Source: Branchinecta lynchi
Taxonomy: Eukaryota > Arthropoda > Branchiopoda > Anostraca > Branchinectidae
Reading direction: 5' to 3'
Assembly (NCBI GenBank): GCA_023053575.1
Contig: JAKZAP010000001.1
Location: forward strand, 6,588,849-6,652,848
DNA length: 64,000 bases
The notes under the pieces are model-generated. The model had not been told where the DNA came from, did no database searches, and was given only the letters and a program-made list of their open reading frames with translations. Position numbers and translations under genes: made by a program. Of this stretch, positions 1-11,439 are shown in pieces; the stretch's first letter is position 1, and each line of letters starts with the position of its first letter.

Positions 1-1079
1 AACTTGCGATTTGCCCATTTCCGAACTTTATCTACCCAGCCGTTTCTCGGCTTATCACACTGAACCCACATTCTATGCCAAAACTTAGCTTTTGCACAAG
101 CAGTTCCGAGTTCGGGATTTTTTGACCAGTCCTGCTCACGGGACTTGACACGGACTTTTGCAATTGGCACTGCCGCATTTTCACCGCATTTTACTGCGTG
201 GCAAATCTCGGCATAGAATATATTTAACTGAATTCTGACCTCCGCTACCGGAAGACCTGAGGATTGACGCAGTAGGTGGAAGGGCACTTTGATTTTAGTG
301 AGGATACCGTCACAAACACTTCGGAAAGTCCTTGGATCGGCATTGTTCCATTCTTGTTTTTCGAACCATTTCGATTGGTTTCGGGGAGCATGATCCTTAT
401 GGCAAATATATTCAGCTTTAAACGATAAGCTGATAGGAAAGTGGTCCGACGTGTAACTTGTCTGTGCAACGTAGGCGTGCGGCTTACCGAGAGAGGGAGA
501 GGTGAGAACATGGTCAAGGTCTGAAGTGGCTCCACTGGGGTGCACATAGGTTACATCCGAGTTTTTGTCACTGAGGTCCAGTTTGCCTTCAAAAAGAGAG
601 AGCACCGCATTTGTTCGCATTGAAGACAAATCATTAAGATTGCAGTTGAAGTCCCCGATAGCCACGACCTCGGAGAGCGACTGGCTAATTGCACAACTTG
701 CAAGTTGCTTTAATGAGAGAGCGAACTTTTTCTCAGAACACGCATTTCTGTAGTCAGTCGGCAGGTAAGTATTTATAATAGTCGTACCGCAAACTCGGAC
801 CGTGAGGTGTGAAAGCGCCTTTTTGGTTAGCTCAGAAGCCAGATTCGATCTGACAAGGGTGGCTAGACCACCCGAGGGTCTACCTTTCGTGGCACTGCGC
901 TTAGCCGCCGAGAAATAAAGGGTGTGAGAATCTCGGAACTGCAGTAGCTCGCTACTCTCATCAGTCACAAAATGTTCTTGTATGCAGATTATATCGTATT
1001 CAGATAGAAAATGTTCAAGGACGGGTCGCCTTTCCAGCACGTTCCCATTTATGTTCCATGACATGATTTTAATGTCCAT
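1..1079 (-). CDS. Non-LTR retrotransposon ORF2, endonuclease domain (partial, open at left edge)
   Basis: An uninterrupted frame reads from ATG at 1079 to the window edge, about 359 codons. It starts MDIKIMSWNING and carries the hallmarks of an APE-type endonuclease: WNING near residue 8, IQEHF near 36, GDFNCNLNDL in the middle, and TSDHFPISLSF towards the end of the domain. This enzyme nicks target DNA to prime reverse transcription in LINEs. The RT would lie to the left, outside the window. The start overlaps the end of a CCHC-containing ORF1 by 11 bases in another frame, the layout of Jockey/I/R1-type LINEs. The lack of any stop over 1 kb suggests a fairly young insertion, though ORF1 is damaged. 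Clade assignment is inference; the endonuclease call is secure. Confidence 0.9.
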   Translation of the reverse strand, partial: MDIKIMSWNINGNVLERRPVLEHFLSEYDIICIQEHFVTDESSELLQFRDSHTLYFSAAKRSATKGRPSGGLATLVRSNLASELTKKALSHLTVRVCGTTIINTYLPTDYRNACSEKKFALSLKQLASCAISQSLSEVVAIGDFNCNLNDLSSMRTNAVLSLFEGKLDLSDKNSDVTYVHPSGATSDLDHVLTSPSLGKPHAYVAQTSYTSDHFPISLSFKAEYICHKDHAPRNQSKWFEKQEWNNADPRTFRSVCDGILTKIKVPFHLLRQSSGLPVAEVRIQLNIFYAEICHAVKCGENAAVPIAKVRVKSREQDWSKNPELGTACAKAKFWHRMWVQCDKPRNGWVDKVRKWANRK

Positions 1080-1567
1080 GGAAGGAAGGGGGGCTAGCAG
1101 TCGGTTTTTGATTTAGGGGACAGCTAGGGTGGTAGCACGAGTGACCATCAGAGCTACAGGCGACACACCGAGTAGGGTTGTTACATGGGTTATCTTTAGT
1201 GGAGGAATGGCCTTCCTCTGCACACCGACCGCACACTTTCGTATTTGTACAATTTGCGGCCAGGTGGCCTTCTTTGTGACAGTTAAAGCATTTACGTACG
1301 CGAAGGAACCAAAACTAGTTTAGTCTGTAGCTTCAGAATCTCGCCTCACTCAATTTTGATTGCGGAAAGCCTAATATTACCAGCAGAGGCATCACCAGCC
1401 AAAATGTATCTTAAGGGGCAAGGTATTTTTACTTGCCGACGGGTCATTATTACCTGCTGTTTATTTTTTTTTAACGTAACTGCTTTTACGAAAAATCGCG
1501 GCGCTTCGCGCAGACTCTTTCTTTTTAATCGTCTGGCCGACCTTTTTGGGGGGATGGCTGTTGTCAA
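1069..1567 (-). pseudogene. LINE ORF1 (gag-like) C-terminal part with CCHC zinc knuckles, broken
   Basis: The last 82 codons (from 1314) encode RKCFNCHKEGHLAANC, a CX2CX4HX4C knuckle, then a second knuckle starting CGRCAEEGH and a third cysteine cluster starting CVACSSDGH. The frame ends in TAA at 1071-1069, just inside ORF2. Upstream, a 73-codon frame (1567-1346) looks like the preceding gag segment. It is separated by an in-frame TGA at about 1345, and a frameshift is needed to reach the knuckles; a TAG stands at 1317-1315. The protein would bind element RNA. ORF1 is therefore not intact, while ORF2 is open as far as seen. Where the 5' UTR ends is not visible. Confidence 0.75.
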
Positions 1568-2049
1568 CCCGTGCGTGACGCCTCCGATTATAAGCCCTAG
1601 TGAAAGTCAGTGAAATAATGTTGATTCAAAAACAGCTAGCCTACTGCCGTAAAATCTGTTCCTGTGTCAAACAACATAGTTTCAAGAAGAATCGAAGACA
1701 TTGCAAGTGATATTGTCATTCAGGTTGCGAGTTAAGCTAACGAAAAAGTTTGCGATGCAGCTTGATGAAAGCACGGAGAACATCAAAACCAAACACAGAC
1801 ACAGGCTGACTGTAAAAAATATGCGGCTAACGATGTCGAGCCCAGATTTGACTAAGTTTTTGCTACAAGGCAGCCTCTAGTGATTGCCTGATTGATATTG
1901 TATATATTTTTACACATGTATGCCTTATCATTTATGATAATAACTATCGTCTGTTTCACTTTCTGAAAAAGGGGGTAGGCAATCTTTTCTAACCTTGATT
2001 AGGGGTACGCGGTACGGAAAAGGTTGGGAACCACTGCCCTAAGGTACGG
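1568..2049. other. No gene recognised
   Basis: AT-rich sequence, probably the 5' region of the LINE and old repeat debris. I see no coding signal or RNA gene. Confidence 0.4.
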
Positions 2050-2054
2050 GCAAA

Positions 2055-2130
2055 TTGGTACTGAAACTCGTATTTGTATTTGTTTATTTATTTGTGACCC
2101 GCTTTTTGGATAACAGCGTTATTTACACAA
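2055..2130 (-). repeat. LINE 3' tail remnant
   Basis: Read on the minus strand this gives GGGTCACAAATAAATAAAC followed by a simple tail. It resembles the 3' end after the RT pseudogene at 33.8 kb and the tail at 17.9 kb (cagtgggttacaaataaat). It is a 5'-truncated LINE copy. Confidence 0.45.
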
Positions 2131-2204
2131 AGTAAAATACACATATTAGAACACTAAACAAAACAAAGTAAATAAACATGACTATATTATTTTCATATAT
2201 TGAC

Positions 2205-2500
2205 GATGCAAAACGGATAAGTCAGCTACATTTTATTCGAGCTATATCGGCCCTTCTTGGCAAGGCCGTCCTCTTCAGGCTCAAGCCGCTCAAGCTGGAA
2301 TATGAACTTGTGGAAAAACAATTAAAGATTCTTCCTTAAATATCTGATTTTATGAACTTCTTCTCTGAAAATTGGTTGGAGTTAAAGCTGGTGCTGTGAT
2401 TTCATTTTGGACACGGCTGCTGTTTTTGCTGTTCGATTGGGTCGTCGAAAGGGTGGAGATTCTTCTGCATTTTGATTTTGGAGTCACCGTTTTGCATCGT
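2205..2500 (-). repeat. Repeat carrying a hammerhead-like core (copy 2)
   Basis: This segment matches the one at 34.07-34.40 kb in the same order: a hammerhead-like hairpin, then a stretch containing gacacggctgctgtttttgc. On the minus strand the core reads CTGAAGA, a stem-loop around CCTTGCCAAGAAGG, then GATA where the consensus is GAAA, so this copy looks decayed. A related piece of the second segment recurs near 2880-2960. Confidence 0.5.
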
Positions 2501-2694
2501 CAAATATGATCGCAGTCAGCTTGGGCTAAAGGACTATCTATATTTTCATATAGTTTCAAAACACAATAAATAAACTTAAATTTGCACAGTTTCGCTCTAG
2601 AAAGAGACAAAGAGAACCTAAGGTCGCGATAAAACAAGTGGGAACTGTAGCAGCTATAAATCCAAAAAAATAGGGAATCGATTGATAGTTCCGG

Positions 2695-2864
2695 ACACAG
2701 TAAAAAAAATCTTGCAGTATTTACTACCGGGATTAATCTTGTCTCTAAAAAGATAATCTTATCTCTAATTCGGATTAATCTTACCTCAGCAGAGATAAGA
2801 TTAATCCCAGTAGCAAATACTGCAGTTAACTTTAATCCTTACTCCGAGGAACTTTTTACAGTGT
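2695..2864. mobile_element. Short foldback MITE
   Basis: A 170-bp unit begins acacagtaaaaa and ends tttttacagtgt. Inside the ends lie long inverted arms: cagtatttactaccgggatt near 2714 against aatcccagtagcaaatactg near 2800. The whole unit can fold into one imperfect hairpin. It has no coding capacity, and target duplication is not clear. Confidence 0.65.
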
Positions 2865-3439
2865 AGCTAGTAGCCTACTGATGTTTCGTTTCAGACACGA
2901 CTGTTTTTGCTGAATTATCGGGTCATTGACAGGAGAGAGATTTTCAGTGTTACGTTGTTGTGGGTTTCTTGTGAATGAATGCTTGCGGTTTGAAGTTCCT
3001 TCCGCTGACAATGCCAGTCCACTCAATAAAATCAACGTCCTAAAATTGTAGTTTGACAGCTGCAACAAACAACATTTGTCAAGTCGCAACTTCAGAGTCC
3101 AGTCTGAAGAGGATCATAGGAGCATCGTCGAGTCTTAAAATTCCAGTGCAACTCTCTCGAATGCTACTAGTGCTATTCGACCCGTATGATACATCTACTC
3201 TATTCCATACAATTTTAGTTTACTAATTACTAATACTAGTAGCTTTATACCGATTGATACCTTAATACGCTGACTGCAGCAATGGGCGTCGGCAAAAATC
3301 CTAGCTTTCCCCCAACAATAGATACGAGGCGGATAAACTGTTCCAAAAATGCACACAGGCCTGCGCCACACAGTGACCTGGGAACTGCCTGGGAAACTAA
3401 GCCATATACTTCTGCGTCATAGGTAACCTGGTCCAGTAA

Positions 3440-3836
3440 CAACAGCTGTCAGCTCATATGGCACTTGCAGGGGGAAGTAGCATGTATGTCAGCTAAGGTT
3501 CGCGCTGACAAGGTCGGATGGCTCTTCCCAGAACCCCCTCTAACTCCCTCGAACATATGATAGTCCTGTCCCTCAATGACCGGATCTCGCCACCCTAATT
3601 GTGTATTTTGTGCTTTCCATGGTGCGGTGAAGATGCACACTATTAGGGTGCTAGAAACTGATCTGACCATTTCCAAGTAAATCTGTTTGGGTCCCTAATA
3701 TAAGTTTAGGAATTGTAGGCTTGCGACCACCGGAAGTACAAGACCCCCCCCCCCCCCTGAGTGCTCACAGACGGACGGACAACTTTCATGAAGTCACAGG
3801 TATCCCTCCACTTACGTTTTGGGATCCCAAAAACTG
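3440..3836 (+). repeat. Family C fragment joined to a family A 3' end
   Basis: The left part carries family C words (agctcatatggcacttgc, then ggtgaagatgc) and ends in a poly-C run near 3745. The right part (about 3765-3836) is the 3' end of family A: a CGGA microsatellite, then tccctccacttacgttttgg and gatcccaaaa. Confidence 0.6.
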
Positions 3837-3839
3837 AAT

Positions 3840-4780
3840 CCTGCTGCTCTTTCGTAATCAGGCAGGTCGTGTAAAAATATATGTTTAACAGATACAATGC
3901 AGCCCAAAAGCCGGCCGATTTCTGGTGTCCAAAAAGGAAGTCCCAGCAGGGACAATCCTGTTTTCTGAAGATCCCCTAGTGATTGGCCCTAAGCAATTGA
4001 CAAGGCCACTTTGTCTTGGGTGCTACCAGTTAGCCGACGTCAGGTTTAGGTAAGATTTATAATATCCTCGCACTTAATTAAGTCAGAAATAAGAAGCAAT
4101 GTTCCGGTACTCGTCCTACATTCCACAGCTTCCAGTTCAACACTCCTAGCAGAGTAAGACTGGAAACGCTGCTCCCAAATGACGACGGAGACTCTTCACC
4201 AAAGCTAGAGTTACTGATTCCTATGCTACAGTTAAAGTTATTTATTATTGGTTATTACTACTAGCTTGTCGCAGCTTTTATTTATCAGTGAAAGAGCAAC
4301 AAACCAGGCTCAATCTTGTTTTGATCGCGAGTTTTACGCGTCAACTTGAAGTAGCGATTTCCAATTGTGCTTTAATCCGCTAGGAAAGCTGAACTGGAAA
4401 AGGGCGGACTGCAGCAATAGTGTACGTTCCTTGCAAAGGGAAAAAATAAATGCCTCTCGAGAAATGATGAGGTAACCTTTCCATTACCTGGCCCGATCGC
4501 AACAAAAACGCATTTGAGGCGATACCTCTATCCTTATACGGAACTGGCACAAGGTAAGAGCAGGGGTACACAATTCAATGACATATTCTTTCGAGCATAG
4601 CATCTGGTAGGATAGCCCAAACGCTGAGCCAAGAGTAGACAAAATGAGCACCCAATCAATGACTGCTTCTCTCTCTCTTTTTCTGGCTCTTGCTGCATTC
4701 GGCTCAAGCGCAATATCTTAATTGCAATTTCTGTTCGTCCGTCGGTGCACTAGCTCGGGCACTTCCACATAAGCTAGGAC
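3840..4780. other. No gene recognised
   Basis: No convincing exon, RNA gene or repeat boundary seen. The missing first SmydA exon(s) could lie here or further left, but I could not identify them. Confidence 0.3.
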
Positions 4781-5720
4781 GATGAATCGTTGCAGAAGTG
4801 TAAAGCATCCAAGAAAATGCTCTGGAAAACTTTCTTTTTCTCAGATTCAACCATCGGCGGGGATGGAAGGATGGGGTATCGGGAACCTTGTTGCATGCGT
4901 AAGGAGCGAAAGAGTGGTCGGATTAGAATTTGGATCTGGAAGCTTGATTTAACGAAACTCGATGGGAGATAGAAGAAAATATACCTTAAATGATTCGAGC
5001 ATAGTGGGGGAGTTGCAGGGCGGATTCCGGAAACCCGAAATCTCCTTCGACCCTTTCTCAGGTTAAGGCTGGATTCGGCCTCGGTAAGGGTGATGGAGTG
5101 GGGTACCGGACATTTCCCAGAAATGCTAAGATTCGAACAAAATGGGTGGTAAGAAAATACTCCTTGGATGCCATTTATGTGTCTGAAGCGAATCCAATCA
5201 GGGCGGGGAGAGGGGAATTTTGTGGCGCGCCTAGGGACCAAACGAGTACAGCGTTCTAGGCGGAAAGTGAACAGTGAAACCTTCATATACCATAGATGAT
5301 CCAATTTGTGTGTCCCGGCGGCACCCGACCTCGATGGGGGAAAGCTCTGATTCAAATGGAAATTTAATGTGTGGTACATCAGTGGCAATGCCATAGATTT
5401 ATCCAACCGAATCCTGTCACGGTGGGGAGAGTTGGAGGGCGGGGGAGGGGGGGGATTCTGGGGCGCACTTAGGGACCAAACGAGTTTAGCAAATTGGACG
5501 AGAAATTGGTAGTACAGAATTAATATGTGGCTGACGATCCATCTCGGACCCCAGTCGGATCCAAAGTAGGTAGGGGTCTAGGAAGACGTAGGTATGGGCA
5601 GTTGACATTTCTCAGATATGCTCAGATTGCGATGAGACTGGATAGGTGGTACAAGCAGATGCCCTTGACGTCCATTCATATGTCCGAACCACATCCGGCG
5701 AAGGTCGGGTAGTTGGAAGG
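4780..5720. repeat. Degenerate direct-repeat block
   Basis: Diverged repeats recur: gggaccaaacgagt at about 5235 and 5473, a block containing ttcccagaaatgct near 5115 and a related block containing ttctcagatatgct near 5608, and gtggggagag-type purine runs. The 210-codon minus-strand frame here (4774-5406) is proline/arginine-rich without domain character and looks like a by-product. Confidence 0.45.
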
Positions 5721-5814
5721 GTGTATTTATTAATCGAAACAAGTGCCATTAAAATTCATCGCTACTAGTTTCTCTTGCTTGACGTGATTTGTTGGAAATC
5801 CTCTAACATTTCAG

Positions 5815-6548
5815 GTGTTCCAAATGTTGCTGGCCCGTATGTTCCAAGAAGTGCGAAGAATCTGCATTTCACAAAGTCGAATGCACATTACTGGCGCGGT
5901 CCTTCAAACTGCATCCGGGACCGTTGCCGAGAGACTCCTTAAACTGTTGTCCCTATTACCAAAGCATCACACCCATCCGATTCCTTCTCCAGAAACACCC
6001 AGCGCTCGACCAACTCGAATCCCATACCGAGAAGCGCGCGAACACGGATCTATATCGCGCTCTCGAGCGAAATGTCGTGCAATTTATGAAAATGTACCTG
6101 AAGATCGACGACTTCAGTGAGAAAGAAATACACGAAGCCTGTGGTTGCCTCGATGTGAATTCTTTTGATGTTCCGTTAGAAAATGATGTCAGACTGCGAG
6201 CAATTTATCCAAAGGGAAGCCTGATTAATCATAACTGCTTGCCGAACGTTCGACCAGTAATTACTAACGATTTCAAGCTGAAAGTAATCAGTGTCATTGA
6301 CATCAAAGCTGGGGAGCCGATTACGATTACGTATGCACAAAGTTTACAAAACACCAACTCCAGGCGATCGTTTCTTGAACGAACTAAGTATTTTGCGTGC
6401 GACTGCCGAAGATGCACTGACAATACAGAGTGTAACTTCTATGTTGGTTCATTTCGCTGTCCAAGATGCTCGAGCCTTCTACAAAGTCTTAGCCCCCTAG
6501 ACCTCGAAGCAGATTGGAACTGCAGGAGCTGCCAGTATGCTCTAAGAG
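5815..6548 (+). CDS. SmydA-8-like: SmydA-8/msta-like SET-MYND protein, exon with MYND end, SET and post-SET
   Basis: The exon follows a good acceptor (ctctaacatttcag) and ends at AG/GTAGGT. It opens inside a MYND zinc finger (CSKCCWPVCSKKCEESAFHK, then VEC); the first two MYND cysteines must lie in an upstream exon. A SET domain follows with NHNCLPNVRP (family NHSCxPN) and GEPITITYAQ, then the cysteine-rich post-SET part (FACDCRRC, CPRCSS, WNCRSC). SmydA proteins are an arthropod group of SET-MYND proteins; their substrates are largely unknown and some members may lack methyltransferase activity. The exon joins 10908-11081 in phase 1. The gene converges on KAT8. About 390 residues are recovered, so roughly the first hundred are missing. 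Confidence 0.9.
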
Positions 6549-6639
6549 GTAGGTCAGACACGTCCTAGCCATTTTTAATGTTTATATTGCAGCTTCGATG
6601 CAAAACAAATATACAAAGCACAAGCTCTATAGTGGTTAT

Positions 6640-7000
6640 ATATTATATATATATTCTTTCTTTTTTTAAACCTGGCGAGGCTCTTCCACTAATCTCCCAA
6701 CTTCAACTTCTTCCATGCGTCTCAAGAATAGACTGGACCCCGCCCGGGTTATATATGTTTTACATATATAAGTCATATATGTTTTGACGAAGACTTCCTA
6801 CCACTTCTACCAATTTCCCGGTTTATATATATTCTTTTTTTTTTAAACCTGGCAAGCATCTTCCACTAATCTCCCTACTTCAACTTCTTCCATGCGTCTC
6901 AAGGGTAGAATGGACCCCGCCCGGGTTATATATTTTTTATATATATAAGTCATATATGTTTTGACGAAGACTTCCTGCCACTTCTGCCAATTTCCCGGTT
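6640..7000 (+). repeat. Tandem duplication of ~180 bp at the head of a family A copy
   Basis: Two units, from about 6655 and about 6834, share tttaaacctggc, cttcttccatgcgtctcaag, ggaccccgcccgggttatat and gacgaagacttcct. The second unit runs on into the body of the family A copy ending at 7799. Confidence 0.75.
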
Positions 7001-7799
7001 TCGGTCGAATTCCGGAACTACGTGTTCGGCAAAAAAAGAAAGCTCAAAAACGAACTCAAGCGGATCTTTTTTCCGCAATACTGAACATCTAACCAACTTC
7101 AAATACAAATCTAACATATAACAAATTTTCCCGCCTCAGCCGGATTCCGGTCGAACTATATGTCCGGGTAAAAAATGATAGTCATTCACGGATTCAGCAT
7201 CTCTTCTTACCCCTAAAGCGGATATCTAATCAACTACAGATGAAACTTTAACTTATAACAATTTTCCGGTTCTGGCCGGATTCCGGGCGAACTACTTTCC
7301 CGGGTAGAAAATTGTTCTCACATAAGTGCTCAGCATGTTTTCTTACCCCTACTTTTGACTAATTTTCCGGCTTTGGTCGGATTCCGGGCGAACTAATTGT
7401 ACGGCGAGAAAATGGTTTTCACCATCGTGATCAGCATGTCGTCCTACCCCTATATCGAACATCTAATCAACTTAAAATAAAACTTTTACTTTGAGCAGAC
7501 TTTCCGGTTTTGGCCGGATTTCGGGCTAACTACTAGTCCATAATCGACTATCACATTATCTGTTTAAAATGTTTTATTTGACCCTTAATCTGAAACCCCC
7601 TCCCCGACCCCTAAATGTAGGGCTATAGAGCTCATCTACGAACCTGACCTTACCCTTCACCCAATGAATCCTCACACTAAGTTTCATAAAAATATCTCAT
7701 TCCCTTCGACAGTTATCGCGTTCACAGACAGACGGACAGACGGATATTTTTGCGACGTCATAGGTATCCCGCCACTTACGTTTTGGGATCCCAAAAAGA
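6975..7799 (+). mobile_element. Family A copy 1
   Basis: Contains several ~135-bp internal units (tttccggttttggccggatt, then cgggcgaacta, then a stretch ending ttcttacccctaaatc), a conserved 3' segment (cctaaatgtagggctata), a CGGA microsatellite at about 7730, and the terminal palindrome ttttgggatcccaaaa at 7784-7799. It lies in the first known SmydA intron. Confidence 0.75.
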
Positions 7800-8027
7800 C
7801 AAACTGTAAAAGTAACCATACCTACTGTAGATAGCCTAGTAATCATTTAAGTTTGGGTACCTGGTAGCTTGTATTCAGCAGACATTTGTAACCAAGATCT
7901 TTCTCTAATAAACATGTTTTTGCAACTCACATTAAACAGATCGTATAAACATTTGAAACTTCAAACACAGCTTACTTATTATTCAATCCACAGAGCACAA
8001 TTTCGCAAGTGTTTAAGATTCGCTCCG

Positions 8028-8979
8028 GAACAACACATAAGGTTTCGATGGGATCCCAAAAATCTAATATTTGATCCAGAGAATTGGGTCTCGTCTTCTC
8101 CAGATCCAGTCTTCGCCACGCTCATCATCTGAGAAAACCAAGTTCAGATATACCTCTATGAGCCATATCTATTTGACTATTGACGATACTGACCGAAACT
8201 TCCTACTTTATATACTTCTTACCAAATCTCCAGTTTCGGACGAATTCCGAGCGAACTACTTGTCCAGCAAAAAAAAGGAAATTCTGAGACGAATTCAACG
8301 TATCTCCTTATCCCTATAAAGAACTTCTAATCAACTTCAAATAAAACTTTAACTTAGAAAAGAACTCCTGTTTCAACTGGATTCCGGACGAATTATATGT
8401 CCGGGCAAAAATTATTGTCATATACGGACTCAGCGTCTTTACTTAGCCCTAAATCTGTCATCTAATCAACTTCTAAAACTTTCCCTTTAAGAAAAATTCC
8501 GGTTTGGCCGGATTCCGGGCGAACTAGTTGTCCGGCGAGAAAATAGTTTTCACCATCATGTTTAGCATGTCTTCATACCCCATAATCGAACATCGAATCA
8601 ACTTCAAATAAAACTTTAATAATTTTAACCAACTTTCCGGTTTTTGCCGGATTCTGGACGAACTACTTGTCCGGCGAGAAAATGGTTTTCATAATAGTGT
8701 TCAGCATGTCTTCTTCCCCCATAATCCACTATCACATTAGCTGTTTAAAAATATTTTGTTTGCCCCTTAATTTGAACCCTCTCCCCTAAATATAGGGCTA
8801 GCCTACAGAGCCCTGCTACGAACTTGACTTTACCCTTGACCCAAAGAATCCGCACACCAAGTTTCATCAAAATATCTCCTTACCTTCGAGAGTTATCGTG
8901 CTGACGAACGGACGGACAGACGGACAACTTTTGCGATGTCATAGATATCTTCCACTTACGTTTTGGGATGTCAAAAAGT
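8028..8979 (+). mobile_element. Family A copy 2, near full length
   Basis: Starts with a diverged 5' terminus (aacacataaggtttcgatgg then gatccc), has four internal ~135-bp units, and ends at a mutated palindrome (ttttgggatgtcaaaa). Same orientation as copies 1 and 3, giving three head-to-tail copies within the 4.4-kb intron. Confidence 0.8.
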
Positions 8980-9471
8980 GGAATATTTTCTACTCAAATC
9001 GGAACGAAATTATCGGACGGTATCCTCATGCGATGTGTCAAAATTCGGGAGCGGAGAAGGAAATTCACACCGGACTGCGAAACTCGGAGTGCGTGGACAC
9101 GCTACTTTAAGAACCGCAACCAGGATGATCCAAACAAGTCACCAAAAAGCTCATTATCACGAGTGACAATGAGCTTATGCTAGGGATAAACAAGGGGTCT
9201 TAAAATATCTGCACAGGTCTTCCGCATGGTGTCATGTTTCATCGGGAGATGTGTGCTATTCCGATTTCCGAACACACGAGTAACCGTCAAGCTATAAGCT
9301 TTCGTTCCCTTACAAAATACGCGGTTGTACAACTTCCGCCACATACTGTCCACATCTTCGCATAGCATATTTTGTTTCTTGAAAGTTCTCCATGTTGAGA
9401 TTCCCAGATTTCATGCTCATTTAATCCTAGAGGACCTGATTTATTGTAACGCTTAAACTTAATGGTGCAAG

Positions 9472-10618
9472 ACCCTTGGAACAAGACCAAAGGTTTCGAT
9501 GGGATCCCAAATATTTAATATTTATTGGACTACTGATCCAGACAAGCGAATCTTGTAGATTGCCGGTCTTCGCCAAGCACCTTTAATATTTTGCTATAAC
9601 CTGTAACCATGTTCAGATATGGATTCAGCATGCATGTTTACTCTACTATCTCTTCCCTAATCAACTTCGGACCAACTTGAGCACTCGACCAAATTCCTCC
9701 CTTTCGCAGTACGCTCGGTCGAACTACATGCAGAGCAGAAGAGCTGGTGACACTGAGAGACGAACCTTTCGATCAAAATTTCTGAGTCTTGGCAAATTTA
9801 GCCCGCTTATATACCCGTCAAGGAAATAAAGTTCAAAACTGGATTCAGCATATCTCCTTATCCCGACACCGAATCCCTAATCGATCTTTAGTATGTTCGA
9901 GAGCTGCAACAGAATGTCTCGTCAACCTATATTGACTACATATATATTGGGTTTTAAAACTTCATATCATCGAGTTTTAAAACTTCATGCTAAATTTCCA
10001 GTATTGGCCGGATTCCAGACCAACTGCTTGTCCAGCAAGAAAATAATTTAATTATTCCGATTCAGTATGTCTTCTTACCCCTAAATCAAACCTCTAATCA
10101 ACTTAAGATTAAACTTTAACTTTTTACAAATTTTCTGGTTTTGCCGGGATTCCGGGCGCAGCACTTGTACGGCAGGAAATTATGTCTCAAATTCAGGTTC
10201 AGCACGTTTCCCTAACTCCAAATCCAACCTCGAATCAACTTCTGATTAAACTTTTACTTTTCACAAATTTTCTGTTTTTTGCCGGATTCCGGGTGAACTA
10301 CTTGTCCGGCGAGAAAATAATTTTCATATTCGGATGCAGCATGTCTCCTTGCCCGTAAATCAACCATCTCATAAGATTTCAAAAAAAAAATTGTTTCGCC
10401 CCTTTATTTGAAACCCATCTTACCCCTAAATTTAGGGCTACAGAGCCCCATCTTCGAGCTTGACCTGTACTTTGACCCAAACAGTCCTCATGCCAAGCTT
10501 GAAGAAAATACCTCAACCTCTTCGATAGTAATCGCGCTAACAGACGGACGGACGCACAGGCGGACAACTTTGACGAAATCATAGGTGTCCCGTCCCTTAC
10601 GTTTTGGGACCCCAAAAA
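9472..10618 (+). mobile_element. Family A copy 3
   Basis: 5' terminus aacaagaccaaaggtttcga at about 9480, internal units with ccggattccgggtgaactac near 10280, microsatellite near 10545, and 3' end cgttttgggaccccaaaaac. Between copies 2 and 3 (8980-9470) I recognise nothing. Confidence 0.8.
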
Positions 10619-10907
10619 CGTAGCGAATTTCTAAACTGCAGGTGCGACACGAAAAGCTTCTCCTACGCCAGAACCGGGAAGTATTAATCACTTCCTGGCA
10701 TTTTGGCGCGATATCAGCTGAGTTCCTGATGGCCGATAACCCAGTAATCTCATGACATACGAAAAACTACTAAAGAACAGTGTCACAACCTAATCTTGGC
10801 TAGCGATCAACCCTACGAGCGGACAATTCAAGAGATATGTTTTTTCTAAGAAAGACAAGTCACCTTCTGGAGATACTCCAGAAATCCTGGTTTTCCTATT
10901 ATTGCAG

Positions 10908-11081
10908 GTTCTGATTACAATGCCGCAAATACAGCCCTTCGGAAAGAGCTGAAACAGCACGTCACAATTCTGAATTTGGAAAAATTTCTGACGAAGTATG
11001 AAGACAAGCCCCTTCACCGAACTAACTGCCACATTCTCGAAGCGAAGCATAGCCTAGTTCAGCTTTACGGACGATCACAAG
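10908..11081 (+). CDS. SmydA-8-like: SmydA-like protein, second known exon
   Basis: Acceptor cctattattgcag, donor CAAG/GTAAAA. In phase with the previous exon it gives GSDYNAANTALRKELKQHVT and further on the motif PLHRTNCHILEAKHSLVQLY. That second motif matches the helical region after SET in SmydA proteins, where an LHPNHYHLLEAK-like segment is usual. Phase 1 at both ends, no internal stop. Confidence 0.88.
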
Positions 11082-11439
11082 GTAAAATCACTTCACCCAA
11101 TCCCGAGGCACTATGACCCCTCATACTTATTCTGCCTTTTACATTGTCCTTAGCTCCCGTATAAATTTACAAGCTTCAGAAATCCCGGTTCTTCGCCTGT
11201 GTACCGTTGTGCACCTACCACGTTTTAGAGCTATTTCGGCCGTGCCAGTCAAATAGTACAATTTCGCCAAACACATCGAGTTTATATCGACAACTCTTCC
11301 AAGAAGAAGGGCATGATAAAAAAAAGGCCATTTTGGCAGACTTGGTAGGCCAACAGGTTTATCTTGTGGATGGTCCAAGCAATTTTCTCAAAAATTCAGA
11401 TTCTTTTTCTTTTGCACAGCTTTTCCCACTTTTTCGTAA

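Noticed and set aside
4774..5406. 210-codon minus-strand frame
   Set aside because: Proline/arginine-rich, no domain, lies across a degenerate direct-repeat block; no splice or start support.
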